A DNA stretch of 64,000 nt from Herbaspirillum sp. CF444 (GCF_000282135.1 NZ_AKJW01000008.1:1-64000); one strand, 5' to 3'. Positions 53,820-63,448 are shown, counted from the first letter of the stretch. Notes: a model not told the origin generated them from the letters alone. Translations and numbers: made by a program.

Positions 53820-54779
53820 ATGAAAAATCCGGCGACCGGCAATCAGGAGGCGCAAGAGATGCACGAGATGCAGGAAACAAGCCCCTCGTCGCGCTTGCTG
53901 CCGCCCCGTCCGTCATCGGCGCCCCTGTCGCCCGAAGCCGCCATGGCCAGGAAACAGGCGCGGGAGCGGAAGGACGCGCTGGTGCGCGGCGTCACGTCGA
54001 TACAGGAAATGCGCGAGGCCATCCGACGTGCGAGTCGCGACCTGCCGCTCATTACCGACGTGCCGCGCGTGCCCATGCTCGATGCAGCGGCGTTTCATCT
54101 GCGTGCAGAAAAAGGCTTGCCATTCGTCGTCACCGGGCTCGTCGGCAAGTGGCCGCTGTCCACGCTGACGCCGCAAACATTGCGCGACCGCTTTGGCGAG
54201 CTGCACGTGCGCGCGCGGGTGGGCGACTATGTCAATACCGCTTTCGCGCCCGACCGGGCGATGCAGGACATGTCGTTGCTGACCTATCTTGAGCTTGTCG
54301 CCAACAACAAGCATGACCTGCCGCCGTATGTCGGCAATCTGGAACTGCGCGAACTGAACAGCTTGTGTCACTGGCCGGTCTATTTCAAAAAAATGGGCCC
54401 GCCGCGCTTCTGGCTTGGTCCGTCCGGCACGGTGACGCCGTTGCATTGCGACTATGACGACAATATCTTTGCGCAGATCTGGGGCCATAAGCGCATTTTC
54501 CTGGCGCCGCCTCACCATGACGAATTCCTTTATCCGCGCGAGGCCAACGCCATCCTGTTCGGCTCGCCGTTTGATCCGGAGGCGCCGGACTTCGGCAAAT
54601 TCCCGCTGGCTCGCCAGGCCGCAATGATCGAATGCATCATGCAACCCGGCGAGCTTTTGTACGTGCCGGCAGGGTGGTACCACCAGGTTCGCGCGCTGAC
54701 TTTTTCGCTATCGGCGAATCGATGGGCGAGGGCGCTGCCGTTGGTGTTGAATGGGAATACTGTGCTGAAGGCCGGCTGA
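53820..54779 (+). CDS. cupin/JmjC-like protein (Cupin_8)
   Basis: A 319-residue protein. Residues 1-60 are charged and probably disordered. The Cupin_8/JmjC-type double-stranded beta-helix follows, with the iron ligands His and Asp in LHCDYDD and a second His in WYHQVRAL; PAGWYHQV is characteristic. Members of this group are 2-oxoglutarate-dependent hydroxylases, some acting on ribosomal proteins. The ATG at 53820 has GGAGGG upstream and lies 18 bases after the pseudouridine synthase gene. Confidence 0.85.
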   Translation: MKNPATGNQEAQEMHEMQETSPSSRLLPPRPSSAPLSPEAAMARKQARERKDALVRGVTSIQEMREAIRRASRDLPLITDVPRVPMLDAAAFHLRAEKGLPFVVTGLVGKWPLSTLTPQTLRDRFGELHVRARVGDYVNTAFAPDRAMQDMSLLTYLELVANNKHDLPPYVGNLELRELNSLCHWPVYFKKMGPPRFWLGPSGTVTPLHCDYDDNIFAQIWGHKRIFLAPPHHDEFLYPREANAILFGSPFDPEAPDFGKFPLARQAAMIECIMQPGELLYVPAGWYHQVRALTFSLSANRWARALPLVLNGNTVLKAG

Positions 54780-54911
54780 ACTCGCCAGGATGGCGGGAAG
54801 GCCGGTGTGCGGCCATATCCGTCGTCGGCTGCGGATTCACCCGCAAAAACCAGCATGTCTATGTGAAAATAAGCGTTTCCTTTAATTCCAGACCAATTGA
54901 GGTAGCCCGCC

Positions 54912-55721
54912 GTGGATGATCATGTCAGTTACAAGCAGGCATCCGCGTTCCCGGGTTTGTTCTTGAGCACGGCGCGATTCACCGCGTTTACCTTTGAGCC
55001 TCACTATCACCTGGATTGCCATGTCGCCCTCGTGGCTGACGGTGTCCAGCGTCAGTCTTTTCAAGGTAGTTCACTGCTGCTAACGCGAGGAGTCATCCAG
55101 TTGATGCCCGCGGGCGAGGTGCACGATGGCAAGGCTGCCGATGCGCCATATACGCTGCATACCTTTCGTCTCTCGCCCGAACTATTGAAGGGGATTGGCG
55201 AAGAGGTGACCGGAAAGCACTGTTTTCCGTCGCATTCCGCCGCCGTGATTCGAGACGCGGGGCTGGCGACCCAATTGCTACGGATGCATGCCGCCATGAT
55301 GCAAGCGGCAACGGACCCATTGCTGGGCGAGAGCCGGGTGCTTGATCTGTTTGAGTCGCTTTTCGCCAGGCTCCTGAAACCCGCTCCCAAGGTCGTCGCC
55401 GGTGCACTATCGACGATGCAATTCCGGTTGCTGCGTGAGTTCATCGAGGCGCATCTGCCCGAGAAGATCCTGTTGCAAGATCTGGCTTCGCTATTGAATC
55501 TGGACCGCTTCACCTTTTTGAAGATGTTCAAGCGTACCGTTGGCATGACGCCGCACGCCTGGCTGATTCGCTTGCGTTTAGAGCGAGCCCTGGTGCTTTT
55601 GAAGGCCCGGGACGCCATGCCGATTGTTGAGATCGCGCATGCCGTGGGATTTTTCGACCAGAGTCATTTCACACGGGCATTTCAGCATGCTTACGGGGTG
55701 AATCCCTCGAATTTCACGTGA
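54912..55721 (+). CDS. AraC family transcriptional regulator
   Basis: A 269-residue AraC regulator: an N-terminal cupin sensor (PHYHLDCHVALVADGVQRQ) and a C-terminal double helix-turn-helix (LLQDLASLLNLDRFTFLKMFKRTVGMTPHAWL, then IAHAVGFFDQSHFTRAFQHAYGVNPSNF, in parts). The start is a GTG at 54912 with no strong ribosome site. The threonine aldolase gene follows 97 bases downstream and is a possible target. Confidence 0.9.
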   Translation: MDDHVSYKQASAFPGLFLSTARFTAFTFEPHYHLDCHVALVADGVQRQSFQGSSLLLTRGVIQLMPAGEVHDGKAADAPYTLHTFRLSPELLKGIGEEVTGKHCFPSHSAAVIRDAGLATQLLRMHAAMMQAATDPLLGESRVLDLFESLFARLLKPAPKVVAGALSTMQFRLLREFIEAHLPEKILLQDLASLLNLDRFTFLKMFKRTVGMTPHAWLIRLRLERALVLLKARDAMPIVEIAHAVGFFDQSHFTRAFQHAYGVNPSNFT

Positions 55722-55818
55722 TTGCCAATTTTTTACAATCCTTCCTTACCGGTCCTCGGTAATCTGCACGCTGTGCCGGCGCATCTTGCGTCATGGCGTA
55801 ATTTAGCGAGCAAATTCG

Positions 55819-56883
55819 ATGACTACTTTCAGCTTTCTCGACGATTATAGCGAGGGATGCCATCCCGACATCCTGGAGGCGCTCTTGGCGTCCAATCTCA
55901 TGCAGCATGCCCCCTACGGTGCCGATGCGTACTCGGATAAAGCGAAGGCGGACATTCAACGTCATCTGGGCGACGTTCAGGCCGAGATTCACTTTGTGGC
56001 CAATGGAACGATGGCCAATATTGTGTCGATTTCCAGTTGTTTGCGTCCTCATGAAGCCGTGATCGCAGTCAACTCGGGGCATATTGTTGTCCGAGAGGCG
56101 GGCGCCATTGAGGCGACTGGCCACAAACTGATTACCGTTCCAGCCGTGAATGGCAAACTCACGCCGGCCAACATCGAGGCGGCAATGGCCGATAACGCGC
56201 ATTTTCCGCACATGGCCAGGCCGCGGCTGCTCTATCTGTCGAATGCTACCGAGGTTGGTACGGTCTATACACTGTCCGAACTGCGCGCCATTTCCGCCTT
56301 GGCCAAACAACGAGGACTCATCCTCTTTGTCGATGGGGCGCGTTTGGGCGCTGCTCTTTCATCGGACAAGAGTGATGTTGCGTTGGCTGATATCGCATCC
56401 CTGGCGGACATTTTCTGGATTGGCGGAACCAAAGCAGGTGCGCTCCTGGGGGAAGCGTTGGTGGTGTGCAATCCTTCTTTGAAAGAGGACTTTGCTTTTC
56501 ACATCAAGCAGCGCGGCGGCATGCTGGCCAAAGGGCGCCTGTTGGGCATCCAGTTTGGCGCGCTTTTCGGAACCAAGGGGCTGTTCTTCACGATGACCCG
56601 CCATGCCAACGCCATGGCCAAAAAGCTGGCTTCAGGCATCTTGTCTGCCGGTTATTTGCTGAGTGCCGAATCCGAGACAAACCAGGTATTCCCGATACTC
56701 CCGGACTCTGTGATCTCGGCGTTGCAAGAGAATTTCGAATTCTATGTCTGGGAGAAGCGGGGACCGGACAGTTCGGTGATTCGTCTGGTCGCATCGTGGG
56801 CAACGGAAGAACGCCATGTCGATGCCTTTCTGTCGAAGCTGCCGCCCGCTTCGCAAACCAGTGTCAACTTTTCGCCGTCTTGA
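55819..56883 (+). CDS. threonine aldolase family PLP enzyme
   Basis: A 354-residue PLP-dependent fold-type I enzyme of the low-specificity L-threonine aldolase/beta-eliminating lyase family. The N-terminus (FLDDYSEGCHPDILEAL), the cofactor regions HFVANGTMANIVSIS and LFVDGARLGAAL (Asp of the cofactor ring) and WIGGTKAGALLGEALV with the Schiff-base Lys are all present. It probably cleaves L-threonine or L-allo-threonine to glycine and acetaldehyde. It lies downstream of the AraC gene. Confidence 0.88.
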   Translation: MTTFSFLDDYSEGCHPDILEALLASNLMQHAPYGADAYSDKAKADIQRHLGDVQAEIHFVANGTMANIVSISSCLRPHEAVIAVNSGHIVVREAGAIEATGHKLITVPAVNGKLTPANIEAAMADNAHFPHMARPRLLYLSNATEVGTVYTLSELRAISALAKQRGLILFVDGARLGAALSSDKSDVALADIASLADIFWIGGTKAGALLGEALVVCNPSLKEDFAFHIKQRGGMLAKGRLLGIQFGALFGTKGLFFTMTRHANAMAKKLASGILSAGYLLSAESETNQVFPILPDSVISALQENFEFYVWEKRGPDSSVIRLVASWATEERHVDAFLSKLPPASQTSVNFSPS

Positions 56884-56916
56884 GGAGTCGGGCGACGCAA
56901 AAGGCATTGCCTGGAA

Positions 56917-57783
56917 TCAGGCCCGCCTGAGGACTCCCTGGCCGCGCAGTTGGCTGCCGATCTGCGCAATGTTGGCTTCGCCTTGCCTGAGCGCGGCGGC
57001 ATTGGTGTGGACCGAATAGTAGCCAGTGACCAAATCGTAAGGGTGCTTGACTGCCGAACCGAGAACGAAGGCGGTATCTGAAATGGCGTCAAAGCGGATT
57101 TCGTCTTCGGATTCTTCAAAAACCGCGATCTCGCCTGAGGAGACATGTTCAACCGTTGACACGCTTCCTTCATGGACCGCAATCCAGGCCACGTTGTGGC
57201 CTTTGGGCGGTGTAAAGCGCCAACGGTCGCCGGCTTTCAGTCGCACATCAAGGTAAGTCATGCCTGCCGGTGCAGCGACAATGCTGTGGTGTCCCCCATA
57301 CTCTCCCATGATGATCCGAGCAGGCCCTGCGGTCTGAAAAGCGGATGCGTCGAGATATTGGCTATGAGGCAAGGCCAGTTCGAGTTCGGGCGGCAGCGCC
57401 ACCCAAAGCTGAAATCCTTTGCCTCGTTCCTTGCCATGCAGGCCGCCGGTGTGCCAGACGCCGCTACCCGCGCGCATCCATTCGACGCCGCCCTTGTCGA
57501 TAATGCCTTCACGTCCGGTCGTTTCCTTGTAGCGGGCCTGCCCGGACAAAATCAGCGTCAATGTCGCGATGCCGGAATGGGGGTGAAATCCAAACTTGGG
57601 GGCATCTGCGGCATCGGCCTCGAAATAATCAAGAAACACGAACGGCTTGATCAGTTCGCCGACATCGCCCGGGCTTGCCAATCGGGTAATCGCCCCGTGC
57701 GCATGTCCGCGCGTGCGGAATACAAGTTTTCGCTGTTGTTGAATGCCACGTCCGGATTGCGTGGGTTGTGCGTGAATGACCAT
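56917..57783 (-). CDS. pirin family protein
   Basis: A 288-residue bicupin with the pirin metal-site motifs FGFHPHSGIATLTLI and GVWHTGGLHGK. Bacterial pirins bind iron and some act as quercetin dioxygenases or redox sensors. The ATG at 57783 has GGAG 6 bases upstream, and an ATG four codons earlier is less likely. It converges on the threonine aldolase gene and has two inverted repeats upstream. A second pirin gene lies at 61094. Confidence 0.88.
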   Translation of the reverse strand: MVIHAQPTQSGRGIQQQRKLVFRTRGHAHGAITRLASPGDVGELIKPFVFLDYFEADAADAPKFGFHPHSGIATLTLILSGQARYKETTGREGIIDKGGVEWMRAGSGVWHTGGLHGKERGKGFQLWVALPPELELALPHSQYLDASAFQTAGPARIIMGEYGGHHSIVAAPAGMTYLDVRLKAGDRWRFTPPKGHNVAWIAVHEGSVSTVEHVSSGEIAVFEESEDEIRFDAISDTAFVLGSAVKHPYDLVTGYYSVHTNAAALRQGEANIAQIGSQLRGQGVLRRA

Positions 57784-57924
57784 CGTTTTCTCCATGTCCT
57801 GAATGATTTACACAATGCTTGCCGACGCAACGGGTTCGTCTTGCCGTCCCGTGTGCCGATGTAGCGTAGATAAGAGAATAGGCGCCGGCCATGCATCTGA
57901 ACAGACAATATATTTCGATACAAA

Positions 57925-57943
57925 CCATCTGCAGAACAGATGG
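57925..57943. promoter_or_regulatory. inverted repeat upstream of the pirin gene (LysR-site geometry)
   Basis: CCATCTG-CAGAA-CAGATGG is a 7-base inverted repeat with T-N11-A inside, 142 bases upstream of the pirin ATG. Confidence 0.5.
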
Positions 57944-57977
57944 GTTGAGATGGATTGAAACGGACTGCGATGGATTT

Positions 57978-57995
57978 GTGCCTGTTAACAGGCAC
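57978..57995. promoter_or_regulatory. 18-bp perfect palindrome between pirin and aldo/keto reductase genes
   Basis: GTGCCTGTTAACAGGCAC is a perfect 18-base palindrome 10 bases after the reductase stop. It lacks a T-run on the minus strand and so is more likely an operator for the downstream pirin gene than a terminator. Confidence 0.55.
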
Positions 57996-58005
57996 TAAAC
58001 AGACA

Positions 58006-58863
58006 CTAATCCCACGCGGGAGCGAGGTGGGAAGGATTGACGATCCGACTTGCCGGTCTGCGCAACATCGTGATCGCCTGCATGTCCTCTTGAGAAAGTT
58101 CGAAATCGAAGATACGGCCGTTGTCGGCGATTCTTTCCGGTTTTCCGGTGCGGGAAAGGGCCACGACGTGCGGCTGCTGAATCAGCCATCTCAATACTAC
58201 TTGCGCAATTGTTCGCTTGTTGCGCATGGCAATTTCACGCAGAACGGGCTCGTCGAAGACACGTCCGATCGCCATGCCGCAATAGGCCATCAGGCTTGTT
58301 GCGTTGGCATTGACCGTCTTGAGCAGCACGCTCTGATCCAGGAAGGGGTGATACTCCACCTGATTGGTGACAATCGGATGTTTGGACAGCTTGATCGCGG
58401 ACTGCAGCATGTCAGCGTTGAAATTGCTGACGCCGATATGGCGAACTTTTCCTGCATCGACAGCCCGGTTCAGGCCGTCGATCTGCTCGGCAATCGAAAC
58501 GCCTCCGCGCGGCCAATGCACCAGAAGGAGATCGATATGGTCGGACTTGAGCTTGGCGAGACTTTGATCGACCGATGCGGAAAATCGTTTTTCCGGATAG
58601 TTGTCGACCCATACCTTGGTCGTGACGAAAATATCCCGGCGCGCAATTCCGGAGGCGCGGATTGCGGCGCCGACGTCGGCTTCGTTTTGATACATCTGGG
58701 CCGTATCGATATGCCGGAATCCATGATGCAACGCGGATACCAGGGTCTCCTGAAGGCCAGGACCCGACATGCCGTAGGTGCCAAATCCGAGGCGCGGAAC
58801 AGGGGCCCCGGCAATGGCGAGGACTTCCGACGCGATAGGCGAATATGCTGATGCAGTGGACAT
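58006..58863 (-). CDS. aldo/keto reductase (2,5-diketogluconate reductase type)
   Basis: A 285-residue NADPH-dependent reductase with the catalytic Asp and Tyr in DTAQMYQNE, Lys in TTKVWVDNY and His in LVHWPRG, and GVSNF in the barrel. AAGGA lies 7 bases before the ATG at 58863; an open frame extends upstream without a ribosome site. It is the first gene after a LysR gene read the same way, in a stress-type gene neighbourhood, so reduction of a reactive aldehyde or ketone is plausible. Confidence 0.9.
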   Translation of the reverse strand: MSTASAYSPIASEVLAIAGAPVPRLGFGTYGMSGPGLQETLVSALHHGFRHIDTAQMYQNEADVGAAIRASGIARRDIFVTTKVWVDNYPEKRFSASVDQSLAKLKSDHIDLLLVHWPRGGVSIAEQIDGLNRAVDAGKVRHIGVSNFNADMLQSAIKLSKHPIVTNQVEYHPFLDQSVLLKTVNANATSLMAYCGMAIGRVFDEPVLREIAMRNKRTIAQVVLRWLIQQPHVVALSRTGKPERIADNGRIFDFELSQEDMQAITMLRRPASRIVNPSHLAPAWD

Positions 58864-58986
58864 TGATCTTTCCTTGATTCGTTCATTCCGGTTCATCACG
58901 GAATGATCCATCGAGAAAGAGGCAGGCGCCAGTCCTGATTTTTCGATGCTATCCATCGGCATCAACGATGGATGCAAAGCAGATGG

Positions 58987-59931
58987 CTACCGCTTTGGGC
59001 CGGAACGGACTTTACCCGCCGGGATGGTGTTTGTCGGGGAAGGAATTTGCTTCAGACGGTCAATAAACCAGCGGCCGGCGGGGCCTGGCGGCGAGGACAT
59101 TTGCCAGATGGCGGACATGGGCAATATCAGACCCTCGGGAGGCAGGTCTTCGATCCGCAACACGGACAAGCTGCCGTTTTCGATATCGCTGCGCACGATA
59201 TGCAGCGGCATGCCTCCCCATCCCAGGCCGTTCAAGAGGAAATGATGCTTGGCAAACAGATCTCCAAGTCGCCAGGTCAAAGGCGACATTACGCCAAACT
59301 CACGTCCCTTCGACAAATCGGAGCGGTCCGTCAGAACAATTTGCGTGTGTCTTGCCAGGACATCTTTAGGAATCACTCCCTGCTGCGACGCCAAGGGATA
59401 ATCGCCGGCGCAGACCATGAGAAATGTAATGGCGGCAAGCCGCTCATGGGCCATCGTCGGGGGAATATGCGGAAGCGAGCCGACGATCCCGACGCTGCAG
59501 CGCCCATCCAGCACGGGCTGCATTGCTCCGCCCAATGCTTCAACATAAATGCGCAGCGCGACACCGGGATAATGTTCTTTAAACTCTTTGGCGACTTGCG
59601 TCACCGCGTCGATCGGATACATGACATCCACGACGACGGATAGCTCGGGTTCCAATCCGGCCGATATGCCTTTCGCACGGGCCTTCAGGAGGTCGACGTT
59701 CGACACGACATTGCGCGCGTCGGCAAGCAGAACGACGCCGGCGGCCGTCAGCTTGGGGTAGCGGCCGGACCTGTCGAACAATGCGACGCCAATCTGATTT
59801 TCAAGATTGCTGATGCTCTGACTGATGACTGACTGCGCCCTGAACAGCTTGCGCGAGGCGGCAGAAAAACTGCCCTCGTCGACGGTGGTGATAAAGGTGC
59901 GCAATTGATCAAGCGATACGCCGTCAAGCAT
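58987..59931 (-). CDS. LysR family transcriptional regulator
   Basis: A 314-residue LysR regulator; helix-turn-helix at about 4-64 (LDQLRTFITTVDEGSFSAASR, then FRAQSVISQSISNLE) and effector domain from about 92. The C-terminus is longer and basic. It lies between another LysR gene and the aldo/keto reductase gene, all on the minus strand; the reductase 123 bases downstream is the likely target. Confidence 0.92.
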   Translation of the reverse strand: MLDGVSLDQLRTFITTVDEGSFSAASRKLFRAQSVISQSISNLENQIGVALFDRSGRYPKLTAAGVVLLADARNVVSNVDLLKARAKGISAGLEPELSVVVDVMYPIDAVTQVAKEFKEHYPGVALRIYVEALGGAMQPVLDGRCSVGIVGSLPHIPPTMAHERLAAITFLMVCAGDYPLASQQGVIPKDVLARHTQIVLTDRSDLSKGREFGVMSPLTWRLGDLFAKHHFLLNGLGWGGMPLHIVRSDIENGSLSVLRIEDLPPEGLILPMSAIWQMSSPPGPAGRWFIDRLKQIPSPTNTIPAGKVRSGPKR

Positions 59932-59996
59932 GGGGATAAGTATCGTCTAAGCCGATGGAAAAATTGATCATACCGAGTTCCAACCAGATAGACAAT

Positions 59997-60923
59997 TCAC
60001 GACTCGAATAGCGGAAACGAACTATCGGCCAACTCCGCAGCCATGAAATCGAGCAGAGCCCTGACCGAGGGAATCATGCCGCGCCTTGATGGAAACAAGG
60101 CGTGAATCATGCCCGCGCGTGCGCTCAACTGTGGCAGGAGCCTGATCAGCGTTCCTGCTTCCATGTCTTCCGTCACCGCAAGCGCAGGCATATAGGCAAC
60201 GCCTATGCTTTGCAAGGCGGCGGCGCGTAGCGTGAGCAGGTCGTCCGTATGCAGGCGCGGCGTATGCACGAGTTCTTCGGTGTTGCCATCCTTGTCCTGA
60301 AAGCGCCAGGTGACCTTGTCGCCGGCATAGCCCATGGCGATGACAGGCATCCTTGCCACGTCCGCCAGGCGGGCAGGCATGCCATGCCGGAGCATGAGCG
60401 TGGGGCTGGCGACCAGGATCATTTTCGATGGGCCGAAGACACGCATGGCGAGATCCGAGTCTTCCAGCGGCGGCACCCGGACGCGGATAGCGATGTCGAG
60501 CCCTTCGTCGACGACATCGACGCGACGATTGGTCGCGTCGAGCGCGATGCGCACCTGCGGCTCGGCCGCCAAAAACCTGGAGAAAATGTCGGCCAGGCCG
60601 CCATGAAGAAGGCCGACAGGGCAGCTTACGCGCAGCAATCCCTGGGGTGACGACAGTGTCTGATTCACGGCGTCTTTTGCCGACTGCGCTTCCGCAATCA
60701 GCGCCGCACAATGGCGATAAAAAGTCCTGCCGATCTCCGTCAGGGAGAGCTTGCGCGTAGTGCGGTTGAGCAAACGCACTCCCAACTCCGCTTCCAGCGT
60801 GCTGATGCGCCGGCTCAATTTGGACGTCTGCATATCGAGCGCTTCGGCGGCGGCGGAATAGCTGCCGGCATCGACGACCTTCGCGAAAAAGACCAGGTTA
60901 TTCAAATCATTGATCGGCGCCAT
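59997..60923 (-). CDS. LysR family transcriptional regulator
   Basis: A 308-residue LysR regulator of the CrgA/DsdC-like group (NNLVFFAKVVDAGSYSAAAEAL, then QTSKLSRRISTLEAELGVRLLNRTTRKL, in parts). The ATG at 60923 has GGAGG 5 bases upstream. It is divergent from the pirin-DoxX unit at 61094 and probably controls it; this divergent LysR-pirin-DoxX layout is common in proteobacteria. Confidence 0.93.
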   Translation of the reverse strand: MAPINDLNNLVFFAKVVDAGSYSAAAEALDMQTSKLSRRISTLEAELGVRLLNRTTRKLSLTEIGRTFYRHCAALIAEAQSAKDAVNQTLSSPQGLLRVSCPVGLLHGGLADIFSRFLAAEPQVRIALDATNRRVDVVDEGLDIAIRVRVPPLEDSDLAMRVFGPSKMILVASPTLMLRHGMPARLADVARMPVIAMGYAGDKVTWRFQDKDGNTEELVHTPRLHTDDLLTLRAAALQSIGVAYMPALAVTEDMEAGTLIRLLPQLSARAGMIHALFPSRRGMIPSVRALLDFMAAELADSSFPLFES

Positions 60924-61093
60924 GCCTGCCTCCATCGACTGGTTTTCAGTTTATTTTTCTATTTTCTACAAATATCCCTTCTATTTCAACCTATTAATCA
61001 TCGTTTATTGCTGCGCTATGCTGCCGTCATCAACTTGCGAGTGCAATGGGCACTGCGCATAAGAGCACCCACCGAGGACTTCAGGAGAACAGC

Positions 61094-61792
61094 ATGTTGC
61101 AAATCAGAAATTTGGATTCACTCGCCGGCAGCGACCTGGTCTGGCTGAAGTCCAAACACCACTTCGCGCTGATGGGGTACGACAATGCGACGCACGCGCC
61201 TTTGGGCAGCCTGATCGTCCTGAACGACGACCAGGTGGAGCCAGGCACTGGATTTCCGATGCATGGCCACCGAGACATGGAAATCGTGACCTATGTCCGG
61301 GAGGGCTTGCTGGCGCACGAAGACACGACCGGGGGGCGGGCCCATATCGTCGCCGGCAATGTCCAGGCATTTTCCGCCGGCAGCGGCATCCGCCATGCGG
61401 AATACAACCCGGGCAGCACGCCCCTGAAGATTTTCCAGATATGGCTGCGGCCTCGCCGCTTGGGCATCAAGCCGCAGTGGTCCGCGAAGCCTTTTCCCAA
61501 AACCGAACGAGCCAATCGCTGGGTCGCGCTTGCGAGCGGCTTGCCCGGCGACGAGGATGCCATCGCCATCGACGCGGACGCCCGCGTTCTTGGCGCCACG
61601 GTCACGCGCGGCCGGTCCCTCGAGTATGAAATCGGGGATGCCCGCTATGGCTATCTGGTGGTCGCGAGCGGCGCCGTGTCAGTCAACGGATTGCGTCTCG
61701 ATGCACGCGATGGCATCGCGGCAAAGGATGTTTCAAAGATCGTCGTCGCCGCAATTGACGATGCGGAAGTTGTTCTTGTCGATGTAGCTTGA
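61094..61792 (+). CDS. pirin family protein (YhaK-like)
   Basis: A 232-residue short pirin. The metal-binding motifs are PMHGHRDMEIVTYV and SGIRHAEYNPG, typical of YhaK-type proteins, which respond to oxidants. AGGAG lies 6 bases before the ATG. The DoxX gene follows 42 bases downstream, after a run of TTTTTCA repeats. The divergent LysR gene at 60923 is the likely regulator. Confidence 0.9.
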   Translation: MLQIRNLDSLAGSDLVWLKSKHHFALMGYDNATHAPLGSLIVLNDDQVEPGTGFPMHGHRDMEIVTYVREGLLAHEDTTGGRAHIVAGNVQAFSAGSGIRHAEYNPGSTPLKIFQIWLRPRRLGIKPQWSAKPFPKTERANRWVALASGLPGDEDAIAIDADARVLGATVTRGRSLEYEIGDARYGYLVVASGAVSVNGLRLDARDGIAAKDVSKIVVAAIDDAEVVLVDVA

Positions 61793-61834
61793 GTTCTTCA
61801 TTTTTCATTTTTCATTTTCTTTAAGGATCACATC

Positions 61835-62257
61835 ATGTCCACACTTAAAAAATATTTGCCCTTGATCGGCCGTTTCCTCATCGGTGCCCCTTTCCTCATG
61901 AGCGGCATCGGGAAATTGACTTCCTATGCAGCGACCACCGGTTATATCGCCAGTGTCGGCTTGCCGGCGGCCGGCATCGGCTGGGCCATCGCCGTGCTGA
62001 TGGAAGTCGGCGGCGGCGCCTTGCTCGTGCTGGGTTACCGTACGCGCCTGGTTGCTCCCCTGATGGCCTTGTTCACGCTGGCAACCGCAGTCTTCTTCCA
62101 TCACAATTTTGCGGATCAGAACCAGATGATCCACTTCCTCAAGAACATCATGCTGGCGGGCGGCTTGCTCAACATTGCCTACTTTGGCGCCGGTCCGGCC
62201 AGCCTCGACAGCGCGTCGGGCAGGCAAGCCGCGACCCCGCATGGGCAACAAGCCTGA
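61835..62257 (+). CDS. DoxX family membrane protein
   Basis: A 140-residue four-span DoxX protein (LIGRFLIGAPFLMSGIGKL at the start; VLMEVGGGALLVLGYRTR in the middle; FFHHNFADQNQMIHFLKNIML, in parts, with two adjacent His). AAGGA precedes the ATG. It completes the pirin-DoxX unit and is followed by a terminator. Confidence 0.88.
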   Translation: MSTLKKYLPLIGRFLIGAPFLMSGIGKLTSYAATTGYIASVGLPAAGIGWAIAVLMEVGGGALLVLGYRTRLVAPLMALFTLATAVFFHHNFADQNQMIHFLKNIMLAGGLLNIAYFGAGPASLDSASGRQAATPHGQQA

Positions 62258-62333
62258 TGTTCAGATTCAGATGGAATCCTTTCATCTGGCCGCCACGTGA
62301 AATCGCCTGCCGCGAGCAGGTATCCGATACAAG

Positions 62334-62362
62334 AAAAAGCCCCGCAATCGCAGGGCTTTTTT
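62334..62362. terminator. bidirectional terminator between doxX and argC
   Basis: AAAAAGCCC and GGGCTTTTTT form a stem with a loop of 10 bases, and the genes converge on it. Confidence 0.82.
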
Positions 62363-62385
62363 GCATTCCTGAAAGCGACGACGAA

Positions 62386-63315
62386 TCAAGCATGCGCCAG
62401 CATCAGATCCAGATTCTGCACCGCCGCGCCGGAAGCGCCTTTGCCCAGGTTGTCGAACACCGCCGACAACAGCACATGTCCATGCTCTTCATTGATGAAC
62501 ACGCCCAATTGCATGTCGTTGGTGTCGTTGAGCGCCTGTGGATTGAGGTGCGTGAGCGTTTTGCTTTCTTCCAGTGAAATCACGCGCACGTGTTTTGAAT
62601 CCGCGTAGTGGCTGCCCAGGGCGGCGTGCAATTGTTCGCCGGTCGCGCCGGGCGCCAGCAGGCGCAGTTCCAGCGGTACGGTCAGGACGATGCCCTGGCG
62701 GAACGCGCCATAGGCCGGTACGAAGATCGGGCGATGGTCCAGCCCGGCGTAGCGCTGCATCTCGGGCGGATGTTTGTGCGCGAGGGCGGTGCCGTATACC
62801 TGGAAAGCCAGGGCCTGCGCCGCCGAGGGACCTTCGTACTGTTCCACGGCAGGGCGGCCGCCGCCGGAATAGCCGGACACCGCATGCACGCTGATCGGGT
62901 AATCGCGCGGCAGCAAGCCGGCTTGTATCAGCGGACGCAGCAGGCCGATGGCGCCGGTCGGGTAGCAGCCGGGGTTGGTGACGCGTTTTGCGGCGGCAAT
63001 GAGTTGCGACTGTCCGGCATCCATCTCGGGGAAGCCGTATACCCAGCCCGCGGTCGTGCGATGGGCGGAGCTGGCGTCGATCACGCGCACGGACGGATTT
63101 TCGATGGCGGCGACCGCTTCCTTCGCGGCAGCGTCCGGCAGGCAGAGGATGGCGATGTCGGCGGCATTGATTGCTTCGGCGCGGCGCAACGGGGCTTTGC
63201 GTTCTGCCGCCGGCAGCGTGAGCAACCGGATATCGCTGCGGTTGCGCAGGCGTTCGTGGATTTGCAGGCCGGTGGTGCCCTGGTCGCCGTCGATGAAAAC
63301 AAGGGGAGAAGCCAT
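62386..63315 (-). CDS. argC: N-acetyl-gamma-glutamyl-phosphate reductase, short type
   Basis: A 309-residue type 2 ArgC, which reduces N-acetylglutamyl phosphate in arginine synthesis using [16 protein letters not shown] is the nucleotide-binding start, the catalytic Cys117 lies in NPGCYPTGA and the His in HKHPPEM. The short form is usual in alpha- and some betaproteobacteria. No other arg gene is in the window. It is divergent from a LysR gene at 63449. Confidence 0.93.
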   Translation of the reverse strand: MASPLVFIDGDQGTTGLQIHERLRNRSDIRLLTLPAAERKAPLRRAEAINAADIAILCLPDAAAKEAVAAIENPSVRVIDASSAHRTTAGWVYGFPEMDAGQSQLIAAAKRVTNPGCYPTGAIGLLRPLIQAGLLPRDYPISVHAVSGYSGGGRPAVEQYEGPSAAQALAFQVYGTALAHKHPPEMQRYAGLDHRPIFVPAYGAFRQGIVLTVPLELRLLAPGATGEQLHAALGSHYADSKHVRVISLEESKTLTHLNPQALNDTNDMQLGVFINEEHGHVLLSAVFDNLGKGASGAAVQNLDLMLAHA

Positions 63316-63448
63316 GATGAGGATCCTTGGGTCTAAGGTTCAAAAGAGAACCCCGATCTTGCGCGCATTGATAGAATAGGAAAAGTTGAATTTAATAACG
63401 ATAAGATTCAGTTTTTCTGATCTTTGACTCATCCGGGAGGGAAGCCAA

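Noticed and set aside
57978-57995. Terminator of the aldo/keto reductase gene
   Set aside because: The palindrome has no loop and no T-run on the minus strand.
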